NCBI GenBank assembly: GCA_037013685.1
Contig: CM072884.1
Span: forward strand, 7,192,001 to 7,256,000
DNA length: 64,000 nucleotides
Direction of reading: 5' to 3'
From: Acridotheres tristis
Lineage: Eukaryota; Chordata; Aves; Passeriformes; Sturnidae
Within the stretch, counting starts at the first letter, position 1. Every line of letters starts with the position of its first letter. A program made the position numbers and the translations under genes. Positions 47,481-60,800 of this stretch are shown here, piece by piece. The notes beneath the pieces were generated by a model. That model had not been told where the DNA came from. It saw only the letters and a program-made list of their open reading frames with translations, and made no database searches.

Positions 47481-50400
47481 TAAAGTTTTTAATAAAGCAT
47501 TAAATAGACAGATGATCTGTCTAAACCAACCAAAGGCATTTTCTTAATCTAAAAATCCCAGTGCCTTATTATTCATGTCCTAAAGCTAATTTCTAAACCA
47601 AAATCAGCTTACAGGTCCTGGACTACATGTAGTCCTAGACTATCTTCATAATTAATGCTGGTTTTGCTCTCCCATGCTCAAATAATTTTCCTGTTGGTGA
47701 CCTACACCTCCAATGTCACAGCTAATTCAGCACAGAACTTCAAGGAACATTTCCTTCCCAGTTCTGTGGCCTCACTCCATTGCTCTTGACTCTGAGCATC
47801 TACTGAATATTCTGTTCTTTTATCCAACTGCAAACCTGTGTTTGCCAGGCTGGTTTTTGTCAGACGTAAAGGAAGCTCTCAGCAGATTTTCTTTTTTAAA
47901 AATTACTTCCGTGGGTGTCTCCTTCTTTCCTCACTAAATGTCATATGTGCAAAACCAGCACAACTTGCAGGAACCTTTTTCCTAATTCTCTGTCCTCAAA
48001 GCCTCCTTGTAATGATGTCAAACTGTTTCTTAAAAGTTGAAGGAAAAAATATGACAGGAACGACAGAAGTTGTTAGAGAAAATAATGGCTGCTTGTAGTC
48101 CACACAGTCTTCTGCATTTCCTTCTTCCTGTGGATGCTGCAGAATCCTGCTGAATTGATATTCAGTATTTGTTCTATGTATATGTAGTGCAGAAAGCGTT
48201 CAAGAGGAGGAAATTTACCCATGTGTGCATAATATATATATGTATGAAGTATTATATATGTATGAAATATAGTGAAACAATATATACTATATATATATTT
48301 GTAGTATGGAAAGAATATTTATATATAGACACCGTGTATATATTTGGATTCACTACTGATATCTGGTTCAGAACAGCATTGATGATCTCCAGATGTGTGG
48401 CGTGTGTGTTACTGCTCTGTCCAGTCAGTGATCACTACAACTTTCCTGTCCTTCATGTGGCAGTTCTTAGGAAATCTATACTGACATCCAGGAAAAATAA
48501 AAAATATTGAGTTGTTTTGACAACAGTCCATTCCAAATCCTGAAATTGTGATTATTCCTAATTATGTAGAGTATAGGTAGCCAGTAGAGACTGTGTTGGA
48601 ACCCGAGGCTCTCAGATTTGTGGTGTGATCCTTCTGTAATCTGGCCATTCTGCACAAACAGTGCTCAGCTGCTCAGTTGTCATTGCTTGAAATTTTGCAA
48701 GTTAAGGTTAAACCATGAAGCAGTTTTGCTCTTGTTTGGCTTTACTGATGAACTCTCTATAGCTTAAGTGTGCGTTTTTTGATACTTATTTATGATTTAA
48801 CCCTGTTACAAACCCAATGTTGTCACTGGAATTCTTTCCCTGGCATGACACACCAATAACTGCCTCCTTAATTATTTAAAATTACTTTAAATTGTTACTC
48901 TCTACAGGATATGGCCAGACTAGATGCTTAGAGTACTGAGCAGTGAATCTTCCTCTGTGTTCCAAACTGCTGAAAACACTCATTTTCAATTTAAATTTGG
49001 ACTATGGGTTTGCAGATGTAATATTTAAGATGTAATTAAGCACAGATTAAAACTTTGATTGCAATTTGCTGTAATTTAAATACCTAAATCCCTGCTCATG
49101 ACCACTTATTAAGGATTTAGATGTGTGTGTACAAATTATACCAAATTCCTTCATAATTTTTTTGGAGTTGAGTCTCCCCAGGGTTTACCAGTGCATGAAA
49201 ACTAGTGCTTAACATCGTCACTTGGTGCTTTGAACAGTTTTCATGGTTATTGGATTAATACTGATGTTATTTAGATATTTAAAAATCCAAAGATGGAAGG
49301 AAGAAAGAAAAAAAAAAAAGCCCTGCTGAGCTCCAGATTCTTATTTATTCTTTAATATTAATATGCATATTATATTTCTCCACTAAAATCAAATCAATCA
49401 GTTCCTGACCAGAAGTTTTAGAATAAAGTTTGTCACAAGGCAACTTTCTGATTAGTTTAATCAGACATGTTAAATTTAAATCCTTTAGAAGACGACTGAT
49501 AAAGATACCCTGACACATACTCTCATATCTGCAGCAACATTAAGGAATTGCCACACTAATAAAATTCCATCGTTTTCTTATTAATTTCTTCTAATTCAAC
49601 AACTTATTCTCAGTGGATCCTTCCTGATAGTAACCACAGGAAAGGGAACCTGCAGGGAAGTGCCTATTTCTTTTTCACATTCAGTTCCTGAGTTCTGATT
49701 ATGTTACTTTTCAGAAAAAAATGAAGCAATTTCTCCCTGGTGAGATTTTTAGCTTCATCCTCTGCAAAATCTGTATCAAGCAGCCAGGTAGAAAGAAGTA
49801 TCAGTAATTTACATTACTGCTATGTGTCAAGCAATGCTGCTCCAAATTTAGGAAACAAAGCTCTGTGACAGAGAGGAGGGAGGTAGTACAGGTTTTTAAG
49901 AAGCATTGATTCCCTTGCATGTTGGTTATGCACCACCTGTCTTACTATTCCCACCATTGCTTTCCCTATTGCCAGCCTTCCCAGCCTTTCTGCAAATTTT
50001 CCCTGTCATTTATTCTCCAGAAATTACATGACACTTAATACTGTACAATCTGAAGTATAACTCTTCACTTTCTTCATGGACCACTTCAGGCTGTCTGCAC
50101 ACTTTACCACGTAGAGAAAAATTCCCCAGTGTATATCACATTTTCACAAATCTGTGGAGAGAAAAAATTTTGGGAATAAATTAGTTTTCTACTGCAAATC
50201 CAGGATCAACAACAGCTTCATGTACTTGGCTTGGGCAAGCATCCAGTACAGTGAATGAGTGAAGTCTGAGTTGTAACACCTGCACACTGAGGAACTCTTT
50301 TTTTGAGGTACACTTTTAAAGTTCCATGATTTATCTTTTTCTGGACTGATTCCAGGCATATTCTGCTTATTCTCTGTGGCTTGTTTTCATAGTTGTTCAC

Positions 50401-53199
50401 AGACTGCTATTCTATGAATAAGGACTTGCTGTTCTTTCCATGAACCTGTCGAGCTCTGTGGCCTCTTCAGTACCCAAAAGATCTCAGTGATTAAGTTAGC
50501 AGATGACAAAGTCCATTTACTTCTCCATGACTAATTCTTCTCCCTGATTTTCCCTACCATTATTTGTACAGGAAAATTTCTAATCATCAATGACTATGAT
50601 TTATGGATTAAATTATTTAAAAATACCTCTGTACTTTGAACCAGGCCATTTACTGGTATATTGTTCTGATACTTTTAAAATCTTTACCATTTTTTGATGG
50701 AATCTCTCCCCTGCTCAAATTTAAGGAAAAAAATATTTAAAAAAATATATATATATATCCCCAGGATTTAGAATGTTACTTCCAATTTAGAATTATCCCC
50801 TATTTAAATCTGTCACAAAGGTAGATAACCCCTCTTAAATTAGAATGGGTTGAGGTATTTTTAATGAAAAAAACAAGGCAAACAAAAACACCAAAACAAA
50901 GCCAATATATAACATATACCACAATTTCTGTAGCTGCCTTGTGCACCTATAAGCCCTGACATAGTCCTTCAACAATTATTAAAAAAAAAAAATACTGCAA
51001 TTGTCCAACTTCATGCAAAAAAAAGTGACTGCTTTGTATAAATTATATAGGTAAATTTCATTTACTTGAACTTGATTATTTTTTATTTATTTAGCACCTT
51101 TTCAGATCCTTATAGGTTGGAAAAGATCCAGACGTGAGAATTTGGCATGCAGAAAATGCAGATGAAAAGGAAACAAAAATGAGCACAGAATTCAGAATAT
51201 GCCAAAGCAGCACCTTTTTTAGAGTACTCTAGAACAGAAAATAAAAATGACCAAGTAGGACTGGCAGCCTCTATAATCTATAGTCATTAATATCTTAACA
51301 GGTCTCAAAATCTGAAAGATTTTGTCCTGGCACAAGCATCTGTGCCAATGAAAACCCCTGATCCAGTGTCATGATCCTTCAGCTTCTCTAGGCTTTCTTA
51401 GGATTTTCTGGTAAGGTTTAGGACTCTTCAGCTGAAAAGCACTTGCAAGAATGAGCCAGTGCTGCTTGCTTAATCCTGTATGTTGTGTAATAGATTCTAC
51501 TAAAAATTAAGAGGGTGACCAACAGGAAAAAGTTCACTGAAATTCATAATACGTTTGTTTTAGCTGTTTTTTCTTCTGCTGTATTTGATTTTTAAAAGAT
51601 TTATTGATATACAGCTGGTCTGGCCTTTGCTGTTTGGGATACTCCAATACCCTTGTCAGTTTAAAGAACTGGAATTTTTGTGTATGACTTTGGTTGTTGT
51701 CTCAAAGTGGGCAAAAAGAAGCTGTGCTTATGCAGAAAGACTTGTTTGAAGCAAGAGACTAAAAATGCATCTGAAAATCAATGTATAAAAAGAAAAACAT
51801 AAAAATTTATGTTTGAAAATCTGAAAGCATTCAGACAGCTTGAACAACAGAATCAAGCAGTTGTAAACGTCCTCCAAAAGCCAGACATGGTTTCTTGTTT
51901 TGGAAGTCAAAACCATAGAAAGTAGGCAAAGCAGCAAGGGAATTTCCATTCAGTCACTTGTTAAACATTTTTCAAGAAGAACGGTGTGAGCCCATGTGGC
52001 ATTTCTAATGCTTGTATTAGTTACTGGAAAAATCAGACAGGGCAAACCCTCTTTTCATAAGGATCAAAAGGGAAAATACTGAGACAGTAAACACTGATTC
52101 TTGGAGGAGGATGTTTCTGGACAAAGAACCAAACCCTAGGAATTACTGAGGAGAAGTTCTAGAAAAAGGGTTATGCAATTCTGTGACTTTAAGATATTTT
52201 AAAATAATATGCTAAGGTCACACATTTTGTGTAATGAAACCACCACAATTTCTGTCAGACATAGTCTTAGTAGGAGAAATTTTGAGAGAAGACAATTTTA
52301 TTTTTATTTTCCTTTTTTTCCTTTAAAAATTTTAAGAAAAGGAAAAACAAGTGATAGTTTAAGGTTTTCTAGATCATACATGCTATAAACTTTTTGGTAC
52401 AATGCCTCAATCTCATTGATGCTTAGATAAAATATTTTATCTTTTCAAGTTTTCCTGCTGTGACCTCCTCTTCCTTAGAATGCACTTTCCTTCAAATCAG
52501 GACTTTATGTTCCCACTTGTCAGTAATTGAACCCAAAGCACAATAGAAATTATTCAGATTTAAATTGTGCACTGGACTAGACATTAGATTGTCACTCAGA
52601 GCAGCTCTGAAGCCAGCTCTGATCCATAGGGATTTTATAGCAGTTTACCTCAGAAGACCTCAGAACTCAGGTAAGACAGCAGAATGCTGTGGTGCTGCAG
52701 GGAATCACTGACACTGAGACACCAGAGACACTCATTGAAGCTCACAAAGATAATACAGAACCAGCAGCAAATATATGGGGTATGTCTGTATTCAGGTCTG
52801 AGTTGGAATTAAAAAAAAATATTCTGTTCTTCTTGTTACATAGATCCTTTAGCATTGGTACCAGATGGATCCTTATTGGTATAAACAAAGTCCCTGGAGG
52901 TAAATGAATTTGTAACATCCATTGTTTCTCATTGAATATATAGGGAAGTGTTGAAGAAATATGTTGTGCAATTCGAAATGTTTTGTGGGGAAAAGAAGTT
53001 ATTGATAGTGCAAGTTACACACATGTGGGACTGTGACAGTAAATGTTGGTCTAGTGCACATCTGCCAATTATCTTTTCTATATTTTTTTCTTTTCAAAAT
53101 AATGTTCTTGAATAATGTTGGTTGAGTTTTTAATATTTTTTCTAACGATTTTCGACTGGCAGGTGCATTGTCAAGAAAACAAAATGTCCCTCATCAGAT
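47481..53199. other. AT-rich stretch with simple repeats
   Basis: No gene is supported. A TATG/TA tract lies at 48230-48300, poly-A at 49309-49319, and a TA tract at 50743-50758. GC content stays low throughout. A GGTTGGAAAAGATCC at 51116-51130 recalls the CR1 tip but is too short to call. Confidence 0.5.
48230..48300. repeat. TA/TATG microsatellite
   Basis: Interrupted TA and TATG units, with TATGTATGAA occurring twice. Confidence 0.85.
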
Positions 53200-53246
53200 G
53201 AAATACAGAAACTTCCCTTTTGTGAAATACAGGAACTTCCCTTTCC
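53200..53246. repeat. 24-bp tandem duplication
   Basis: GAAATACAGAAACTTCCC at 53200 recurs as GAAATACAGGAACTTCCC at 53224, with similar downstream bases. Two adjacent copies differ by one base over the first 18. Confidence 0.88.
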
Positions 53247-55265
53247 TAACCCCCAACTGTTTCAAACTCAAGGAGAAAGCAGTGAGGGACTACATCCCTT
53301 TGTGATGACAGGGTGGAGATTTCAGCAGGACCAGACTTTACCCATGCAGAAGAAAATCGATGTCAAATACGAATTCTGGAGTCTGCAAGGATCCTGACTG
53401 AGCTGGTGCCTTTCAGAGAGGAGCTCAACAGAAGGTGGTAGCAGGTAAGAACCACTTCCACAGAAATTATATTGCATTTTTGAGAGTTATGGGCATAAGG
53501 TTTCACAAAAATACACAGGAATCTCTTCAGACCTGCAAATTTCACTGGGTTTTGAATGTCAGGTGATGGCAACTGCAGATACAACTTTACTTTCTATTTC
53601 CCTAAATTTCCTTCTCTATAGAGGATCTTGAGATTGTTCACATGAAATTAAGTACAGTGTTGTCAATTCTAAAAAATCCTATAAAATCTCCAGCTCCTTT
53701 CATTTCTGTGTGAAAGTTTCTCTATCACAGTCTTTATATTTTTTTTTTCTTAAGCTGCTTAATTGTTCCTTTAGAGCAATGTAAAGGAAGTAGAAGAATA
53801 GATTTGCAGGGAGTTGTTTTGAGGTCTGGTTTTGTTTCTGTGTTTTGGGAGAATAAGGAGAAGGGTCTTACTTATAATACAGAGAATTTTCAGAGGCAGT
53901 ATCAGAGTATCTTCATAAACCTCATTCTGAATTAGTGATGTAAAATGTGGCTGTCATATTTATCAATAAGGTAAGCCTTGCCTATTATTCCTCTAATCAT
54001 TAAAGTATATGTTCAATGTGAGAAAGTATTACTGCGGTTTTTTATACTACTGCGTGTTGAAAAACTTGTATGGAGCTCTCATTCAATTTTTGTAACATTG
54101 TGTTTTGGAGATCATACTTTACCAACAAAGCCCATGATGTTCAGAGTGAATTACAAATGTAAATTGCACTTTGTTATGACAAACAAAGAGCTCCATGGTA
54201 TACATTTTTGACCTGCCTATGTGTGTTTGAAGTTTAAACGATCATAAAGTATATATTGATTCATAATATTTATACTTTCCTGCCTGGCATTTCAAATGTC
54301 AAGAATGAACCTAATTTCATTGTGATAAATACAGACTTTGAGTAGCATCAATTAAACAACAACAGCCATTCAGTATATAAAGTCCTTTTTAAAGACATAA
54401 AATCAGTGATGATTTAAAAAGTACAGAGTAATGACAGTTTTAGTTCTGAGATGATTCCTTCTGTATTGTTACTGTTTTTCTTGTGTTTCCTTCTGATACT
54501 ACAGTAGTATATTTATTTCTCAAAACAGATATGCCAATTAAGGAAGATTTAGCCACCACTGAGCAAAAATCTACCCTACTGAGCTGCAGTGGTACTTCTG
54601 TTGTCATAATATATCAAATATGCATTTAAACAATTAGTAGAAATTGCAGTAAACATTTTCACTCTTTTGGCTTATTAGATGTAAATTAAGAATACACTGG
54701 AGTAGCAAAACAAAATATTCAGAAGTTAAGAGAACCACAAAATTAGGTTGTATATGCAAACCTTTCTCTTCATCTTTTAAAAATAAGTTCTTAAAAACTA
54801 AAGCCTAGAAGAGAGTTTGTAATGTACTAGAAAAAGAATTCATTTAGATTTTTCTTCTGTATTTTGTGTAGAATTTTTTTTCTGTCCAACCCATCAGAAA
54901 AAAAGACAATAAAATTATACAAATCTGCTGCTTGAGTTCAGCCCATCAGATGAAAATTGAGCTCAGGGCATCAAGCGGAACTTCTAAATATATTTTTGTA
55001 CATCCACTCAAATTATAGTTTCTGTACTGAAGGTAGAAGTGACCAAGAGTACAGGTAAAAAAAAAGAAAGGTAGGACCAAACATGGGAGAGTTAAAAGTT
55101 TTCCCTGCTGTTGGAGAACAGTGAGTGTCTGATTGAGAGGTGATTGATATTAGCTTAGTATTTTTCTTCCTTTTCTGAGTGCCTGCCCTTCCACAGGAAT
55201 CTTCACCTTTTTTAATCTTACAGAGAAGTCGATCTCCTCTTTTTAGATGTTTAGTGAATAATGGC
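53247..55265. other. AT-rich stretch, nothing recognised
   Basis: No gene or repeat family is recognised. A poly-T lies at 53740-53749. Confidence 0.5.
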
Positions 55266-55304
55266 TATTAATACCTACACAAGCTTATTGTGTAGGTATT
55301 AATA
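55266..55304. repeat. Perfect 17-bp inverted repeat, 5-nt loop
   Basis: The left arm 55266-55282 (TATTAATACCTACACAA) and right arm 55288-55304 (TTGTGTAGGTATTAATA) are exact reverse complements around GCTTA. This is a strong hairpin on either strand. Confidence 0.92.
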
Positions 55305-55414
55305 AATAGTATAAAGTTTTCTTCTATATTTTTTGGGGAACGATTCACCTTGGAACCACAGAAGCTGTCCCTGTTGTCAGCAGAATTCTCTCATGGACCT
55401 GTGTGTGACAACTC

Positions 55415-55947
55415 TGTAATGGTTTAAGCCCAGCTGGCAACTAAGCATCACATTCCCCCACCAGTGGGGAATCAGAAGGGTGAAAGATCGAAAATTCATG
55501 TGTTGAGATAAAGGCATTTTAATAGGGAAAGCAAAAGCTGCAGACACAAACAGAGCAAAACAAGGAATGGATTTACTGCTTCCCATGGTTGGGCAGGTGT
55601 CCAGCCATCTCCAGGGGAGCAGGGCTCCATCACACATAACAGGGACACATAACATTCCACGTGTCCCCCCCTTCCTCCTTTGTTTCCCACTTTATGTCCT
55701 GAACATGATGTCATATGGTCTGAAATATTCCTGGAGTCAATTCTGGCTGTGTCCTCTCCTGACTCCTTGTGCCTCTCCAGCCCACTCACTAGTGTGAGAG
55801 GCAGAAAAAACCTTGGCTCTGAGTAAATCCTGCTCAGCAACAACAAAAACATCTCTATGTCATACACAGTCTCATACAAACCCAAAACACAGCCCCATAC
55901 CAGCTGCTGTGAAGCAAACTAACTCTAGTCTAGCCAAAACCAGCACA
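55415..55947 (-). mobile_element. ERVL-type solo LTR
   Basis: On the minus strand the LTR starts TGTGCTGGTTTTGGC (at 55947) and runs through GAGTTAGTTTGCTTC, GGGGCTGTGTTTTGGG, CATATGACATCATG and GGACATAAAGTGGG. It continues with TGATGGAGCCCTGC and the polyadenylation signal region CCCTATTAAAATGCC (near 55526) to a U5 ending GCTTAAACCATTACA (at 55415). It is about 533 bp with TG...CA ends. The flanks AACTC (55410-55414) and AACAC (55948-55952) are a possible 5-bp target duplication with one mismatch, as expected for class III elements. There is no internal region. It is the best preserved of three copies of this family in the window. Confidence 0.85.
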
Positions 55948-56813
55948 AACACATAGAAGTGTTTGATGCTTTAGTAATTGCAGCTCTTAATCATTTTGGC
56001 CCCTCTCTCTTCTTTTTAATACAGTGGTCATGTAGCCCTAAAACAAACAAACCAAACGGAGAAAAAAAAAATCAACACAGAAAAGTAATCCCCAAAACAA
56101 AACCAAGAAACCTGGCTGAACATCCAAAGTCCTAGTCATTAATTATAGAAACTCACAGCAGAGCAGTTAAAACACACCTGTGCCACACATGTGGCCCTGG
56201 TATGCTAGGCATCTTTTTTAAACAATTACAATGTTAATTCTTAACAAAACAACAGACATCTGGTCCACTCTGAACAAAGGATCATAGAAAATTGGCAGAT
56301 TGAAACAGACTATCAAGTCCATTATACTACATTTGGAGGTAATCTAAACCTGTTGCTTCTGGAGAAGCCAGGCGTGATCTCTCTCGTGCTGTGGCAAATG
56401 AACAACTGCTCCACTCACTGCTTTCTCTAGGACTTCTGTCAGAAAATTAATTTTCACTGTGGCTTACATAATAATCAGAACAGTTGAACTATGCATTTAA
56501 GAAATGCTGACCTTTTTAATATGAGAGTTTTCTTTCAATGAATAATTTCTGCAGATGTGGTAGCTATTTCTGACAATATGAACATGAGACTTCAACAAAC
56601 TTCAGCTTATGAGTTTGTCACATATTCTCCAGGCATTTACTTTTCATCTTAGTCATGGCTTGATTTCTTTTCCTGTGCATAGAGCTTAAATTGCTTCCAG
56701 GAATAAGAGATGATATAACTAAATGTCTGTACCTTTGAATCCTTGTGATTTCAGATATGGGAAGGTGCTCTGGAGTCTGTGACCACAGACCAACCTGTTC
56801 AGGTAGGGATGCA
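55948..56813. other. Spacer with a possible CR1 tip
   Basis: The gap between two LTRs contains an A/C-rich tract (56040-56110) and a possible CR1 3'-tip remnant at 56278-56330. No gene is seen. Confidence 0.5.
56278..56330 (-). mobile_element. Possible CR1 3'-tip remnant
   Basis: GGATCATAGAAAATTGGCAG followed by GAAACAGACTATCAAGTCCA resembles the reverse complement of the CR1 3' end (ATCATAGAAT...GTTGGAAGGGACC...CAAGTCCA). Similarity is short and diverged. Confidence 0.4.
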
Positions 56814-57870
56814 TAGCAGGTTGACCCTGGCTGGATGCCAGGTACCCACCAAAATCTCTCTCATATTACCCCCTGCAACTGGAGAGGGAAGAGAAAATAT
56901 AACAAAGGGTTCATGAGTAGAGATAAGGACAGACAGAGAGCACTCAGCAAATACTGTCAGGGGCAAAACAGACTAGAATTAGAGATATTAACTGAATTTA
57001 TTCATAGCAAAATTGGAGCAGGATAATGAGAAGTAAAATAAGACCTTAAAAAAAACCACCACCCCCTTCTTCCCAGCTCTACCTCCTCCCCTCCAACAGA
57101 ACAGGGAGAGAGAGGGAATGGGGGTTATGGTCTGTTCCTCACCCATTGTTTCTACAGCTCCTCAGGGAGAGAATTCCTTTTCTTGCTCCAGCATAGGCCC
57201 CTCCCAGCTGAGATGGTTCTCCATGAACTTTTATAATGTGGGTCACCCTTCCACGGGGTCAGTCCTCCAGACACAGCCTGCTCCAGCCTGGCTCCCCTAC
57301 AGGGTCACAGGTCCTGTCAGGAAACTGCTCCAGGGTGGGCTCCTCTCTCCAGGGGTCTGCAGGTCCCTGCCAGGACCCTGCTGCAGCACAGGACTGCCAC
57401 AGGGTCACAGCCTCATCTCAGACATCCCCCTGCTCTAGAATGGGTCTCATCCCCGGGCTGCAGGTGATCTCTGCTCCCCTGTGCCCTCCATGGGCTGCAG
57501 GGGAATCTCATCCCCCAGTTCCTGGAGCACCTCCTGCCCCTCTTCTGCACTGCCCTTGGTGTCTGCAGGGCTGCTCCTCTCACATGTTCTCACCCTGCTC
57601 TTCTCTGGCCACAATTACAGCTCAGCCAGACCTTTTCCCTTTTTTTTTTTTTTTTTTTTTCCTTCTTAAATCTGTTATCACAGAGGCATTATCACCATTT
57701 CTGATGGGCTCAGCCTTGGCCAGCAGCAGGTCCATCTTCGAGCCACCTGGCATTGGCTCAGCTAGACAATGGAGCAAGCTTCTGGCAACTACTCACAGCA
57801 GCCACCCCTGTAACCCCCCTACTACCAAAACCTGCAAAAAACCTGGGTTATGCAAACCCCATACAGTATA
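56814..57870 (-). mobile_element. Long avian ERV LTR with internal reiterations
   Basis: On the plus strand it begins AGCAGGTTGACCCTGGCTGG, then GATGCCAGGTACCCACC, GGGAATGGGGGTTATGG and a reiterated region with variants of CACGGGGTCA and CTGCTCCAGCCTGG. It continues with CCATGGGCTGCAGGGG, CTGGAGCACCTCCTGCCCC and CTTGGTGTCTGCAGGGCTG to ATGCAAACCCCATACAGTA. This order matches a long LTR I know from bird genomes. The minus-strand signal GAATAAATTCAG (near 56994-57005) fits the polyadenylation site near the left end, so the LTR points left. A 212-codon frame (57236-57874) arises from its GC-rich composition and is not a gene. Ends are approximate. Confidence 0.75.
57640..57660. repeat. 21-base poly-T inside the LTR
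   Basis: Uninterrupted T run within 56814-57870, where I remember only a short T tract in related LTRs, so probably a later expansion. Confidence 0.9.
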
Positions 57871-60800
57871 TTAATCAGCTATTACATTATAAGACCAGTT
57901 TGAGGAAGTTTCTGGCAAGAAATTTCTTTATGTGTAATCGTTTGCTTTTTTTCCCTTCGCACAAATGTTGGTGATTAGTTTAAAAATATCAATGATTGCA
58001 TAAAAACATGAAGGCTTTCAACATATGCAATCTCCCCATATCTTTGATAGCTTCACTGATGTTAAAAGAAAGAAAATGCAATTAATATATTATTTAATTT
58101 CTGATTCCATGTCCTTACGTTAATGCAACATTATTTTTATCCAATTTCTTCAACTTACTTAGAAGCTAAATAATTTTCTTACTATCTCTGTAACCTCCTG
58201 TCTACTATATGACTCAATCTTTAGATTAAGATCTCCGTTCAAGGAGTAATAACAAAAAATACAGTAAAAAAGATATGGTTCTGATCTGTCTTCAGCTTGC
58301 TTTCTTATGGTTTCTCTCTTAACATTTTCCATTGGCAGAGTTTTGAAAAGACTCAAGTGTTTGTTTTTTCTTCTGTCAAGACAGAGTAGATGAAAATGTT
58401 TTCTCTGAGACAAGTAGAGAGACATTTCCCACTTAACAGTAGAAAGGAAATTAAAAGAAGAACTGGTAACTGAATTTTTTTCAAGGTTTGGAAATGCATA
58501 ATAAGAAGAAAAGCAGTAGCTTAATATTCTCTAGTGTATGTACAGTGCATTCTAAATAATAGTTATTGCATCACTTACCCAAGATATTGTTAACAAAACA
58601 TTTTAAAGCTTATTTCCTCTAATGCAGAGTGCATTTCTCTAATTCAGAGTGAAATATATGTGTATCTATATACATATATATAGATACACACACACACAGA
58701 TATATATATATATACACGTGTCAGCAAAATGTGTGTATTGTCAGTGTCTACAGATTTTACTCTCATTTTCAAAGTAATCAGCTAAACTTTTGCCACACAG
58801 GGAAATTTTGGGAGCTTTATGCAGAAGTCCATGAAAAGGAGAAAAAGATCATATAATGAAATAAAAGTATTAGTACAGCTCTGTGAAATACAGAGTAGTA
58901 ACTTCATCATGCCACATGCATCCTTCTGGCCCACACATTACTCAATATAATGGAAACAGTCCAAAGAAATATTAACTGGGAGGAAAACAAAATTGAAAAA
59001 ACGCCTGCAGCTGATGGCAGAGATAGCTGTGGATGGCAGAGTATAGTTCATTCACCAGTGTCTTTGAAGGAAGGAGTAAAAGTGAAATTTTAGCACAGAG
59101 GTAATTGTCAAGGAGAATAAGAAATTTTCATTAATGGAGAGCTGAAAATTTAACCTCAACCTCTGAAATTTCTCTCTAATAGAAATAGAGTTAAATATGC
59201 ATTTATGTCTCACTGAAAAAAATTCTAGGCTCTTGTTCTGATATCTTTGCTGTCCCCATTCCCTGTGTAATTAGGACTACAGATATGCTGCATATTTTGA
59301 ACTGAAGCCTCCCCAAGAGTCTGGTGACTTCTGCTTCCAAAAGCAAGGGCAAACTAAAAAGCATATCCTCAGATCAAATGGATTTCTTCCCTGCTGTAAA
59401 CTTCGAAAATGGCTGGAGGCTTCAATGGTCCTATGAATTTGTTCTAATGTTACATCTAAAAAACTAGGTTCTTCCTTAGTATTTTCCATTTTGAATACTT
59501 TTTTTTTTTCCCTTTTGGCCCCTCAGGGGTAAAAGGAAAAAAAAAAAACCAACAAAAAAAACTCATATTACTTAATCTTTTACCTTTCTATTGGTTTGGT
59601 GGAGATTTTTTTCCATGTCCTTCTCATTATGCTGATTTCTACTGTGATATGTGTGTGCCAAGATCAGATAACTTGGTTATCAGCCATGTAATGACAACAT
59701 GATTCTTTTCACACACCATTTACAGTAGTGCAGCTCAAGATGGTTTATTTTTCCTCCTGCTTTACTGGGGAGATCACAATCATTTCTCTGTCATTTGCCT
59801 TCTCTCTGATCAGTTGTATCTCAAGACTGATATGAAAATTATAATTTTCCTGTAATATTTTCTCTGTGAATGCTGCTTCTCCATTGTATTTGCTTTAAAT
59901 CAGATTCAGCATCTGGCAGCTTTATTTTGTATTCCAGCTCAGACTGTAAATGTGGATTGAATTTATTTAATTGAAAATGAAGTTAATGATAGACCACTAA
60001 GTTCTATCATATGTCCCTGAATGTTGAAATCATTTGCTATTGCTAATGTAGACTATAAACCCAAATTCCTCTACAGTCATCAATTCTAGCTAGAAATTTA
60101 TTCAGGGTGTCATCTTCACCTCCTCACTGCTTGATTAATGTGCTCTAGTGTGGTATGTTTAAAGAATGTAGAATGGCTGAGTTGGTTGACTCCTATAGGG
60201 TCTTTGCCTTTTCAGTTTCTTCCATCTCTTTCAAATTCCAGAGCATTCTTGTGCCACATGCCTCTTGTTTGTTCAGAACAAAACTTCTCCTGCACAATCA
60301 CTCAGGAAAGATCTAATGCAGAGACTAAAATTCGTAAAGGCCTCTGAGATTCTTGTTTGCCAAGCACAGGAGAAAACCCAAACCATCGGATGTTCACTCA
60401 AACCACTCAGGATTTCCTTCCCCTTATCTTCTTTACCATCCCATGTTTGAGTTATGAAGGAATGTGTTTTAACAACATGGCAGAGATTGAAGTGCAAATA
60501 GCATGAACATTTGTATGTTGCATCTGAATATACCCTTTATGCTCTTCTACTGTTTTACAGGAATGAATGTGGTCTGAGCCTTGAGAAATTACAAGGAAAG
60601 ATTACAGGTGCCAGTGTGCAAAATGGATTATAATGATCTTTATCAACTGCAAAAACCAAAGAAATCTCTGAGAGAACAGAAAAAAGATCTACTTAACCAA
60701 TCTTCTGCAAGTTGTGATTTGCATTCTCTGAGCACATTCACGCCTGTTCTCATCACAGATTTCTTTTCAGTTGAAGGAAATGTTAGTTCTTACTATGCAC

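Noticed and set aside
51105..51135. GGTTGGAAAAGATCC resembling the CR1 3' tip
   Set aside because: Only about 25 bp is similar and no downstream CR1 sequence follows. It could be chance.
55377..55885. Minus-strand open frames of 92 and 129 codons
   Set aside because: They lie within the solo LTR at 55415-55947 and have no retroviral protein features.
57236..57874. 212-codon open frame, the longest in the window
   Set aside because: It lies within the long GC-rich LTR and passes through its poly-T run. The translation is low-complexity proline/serine/cysteine-rich with no domain, so it is a composition artefact.
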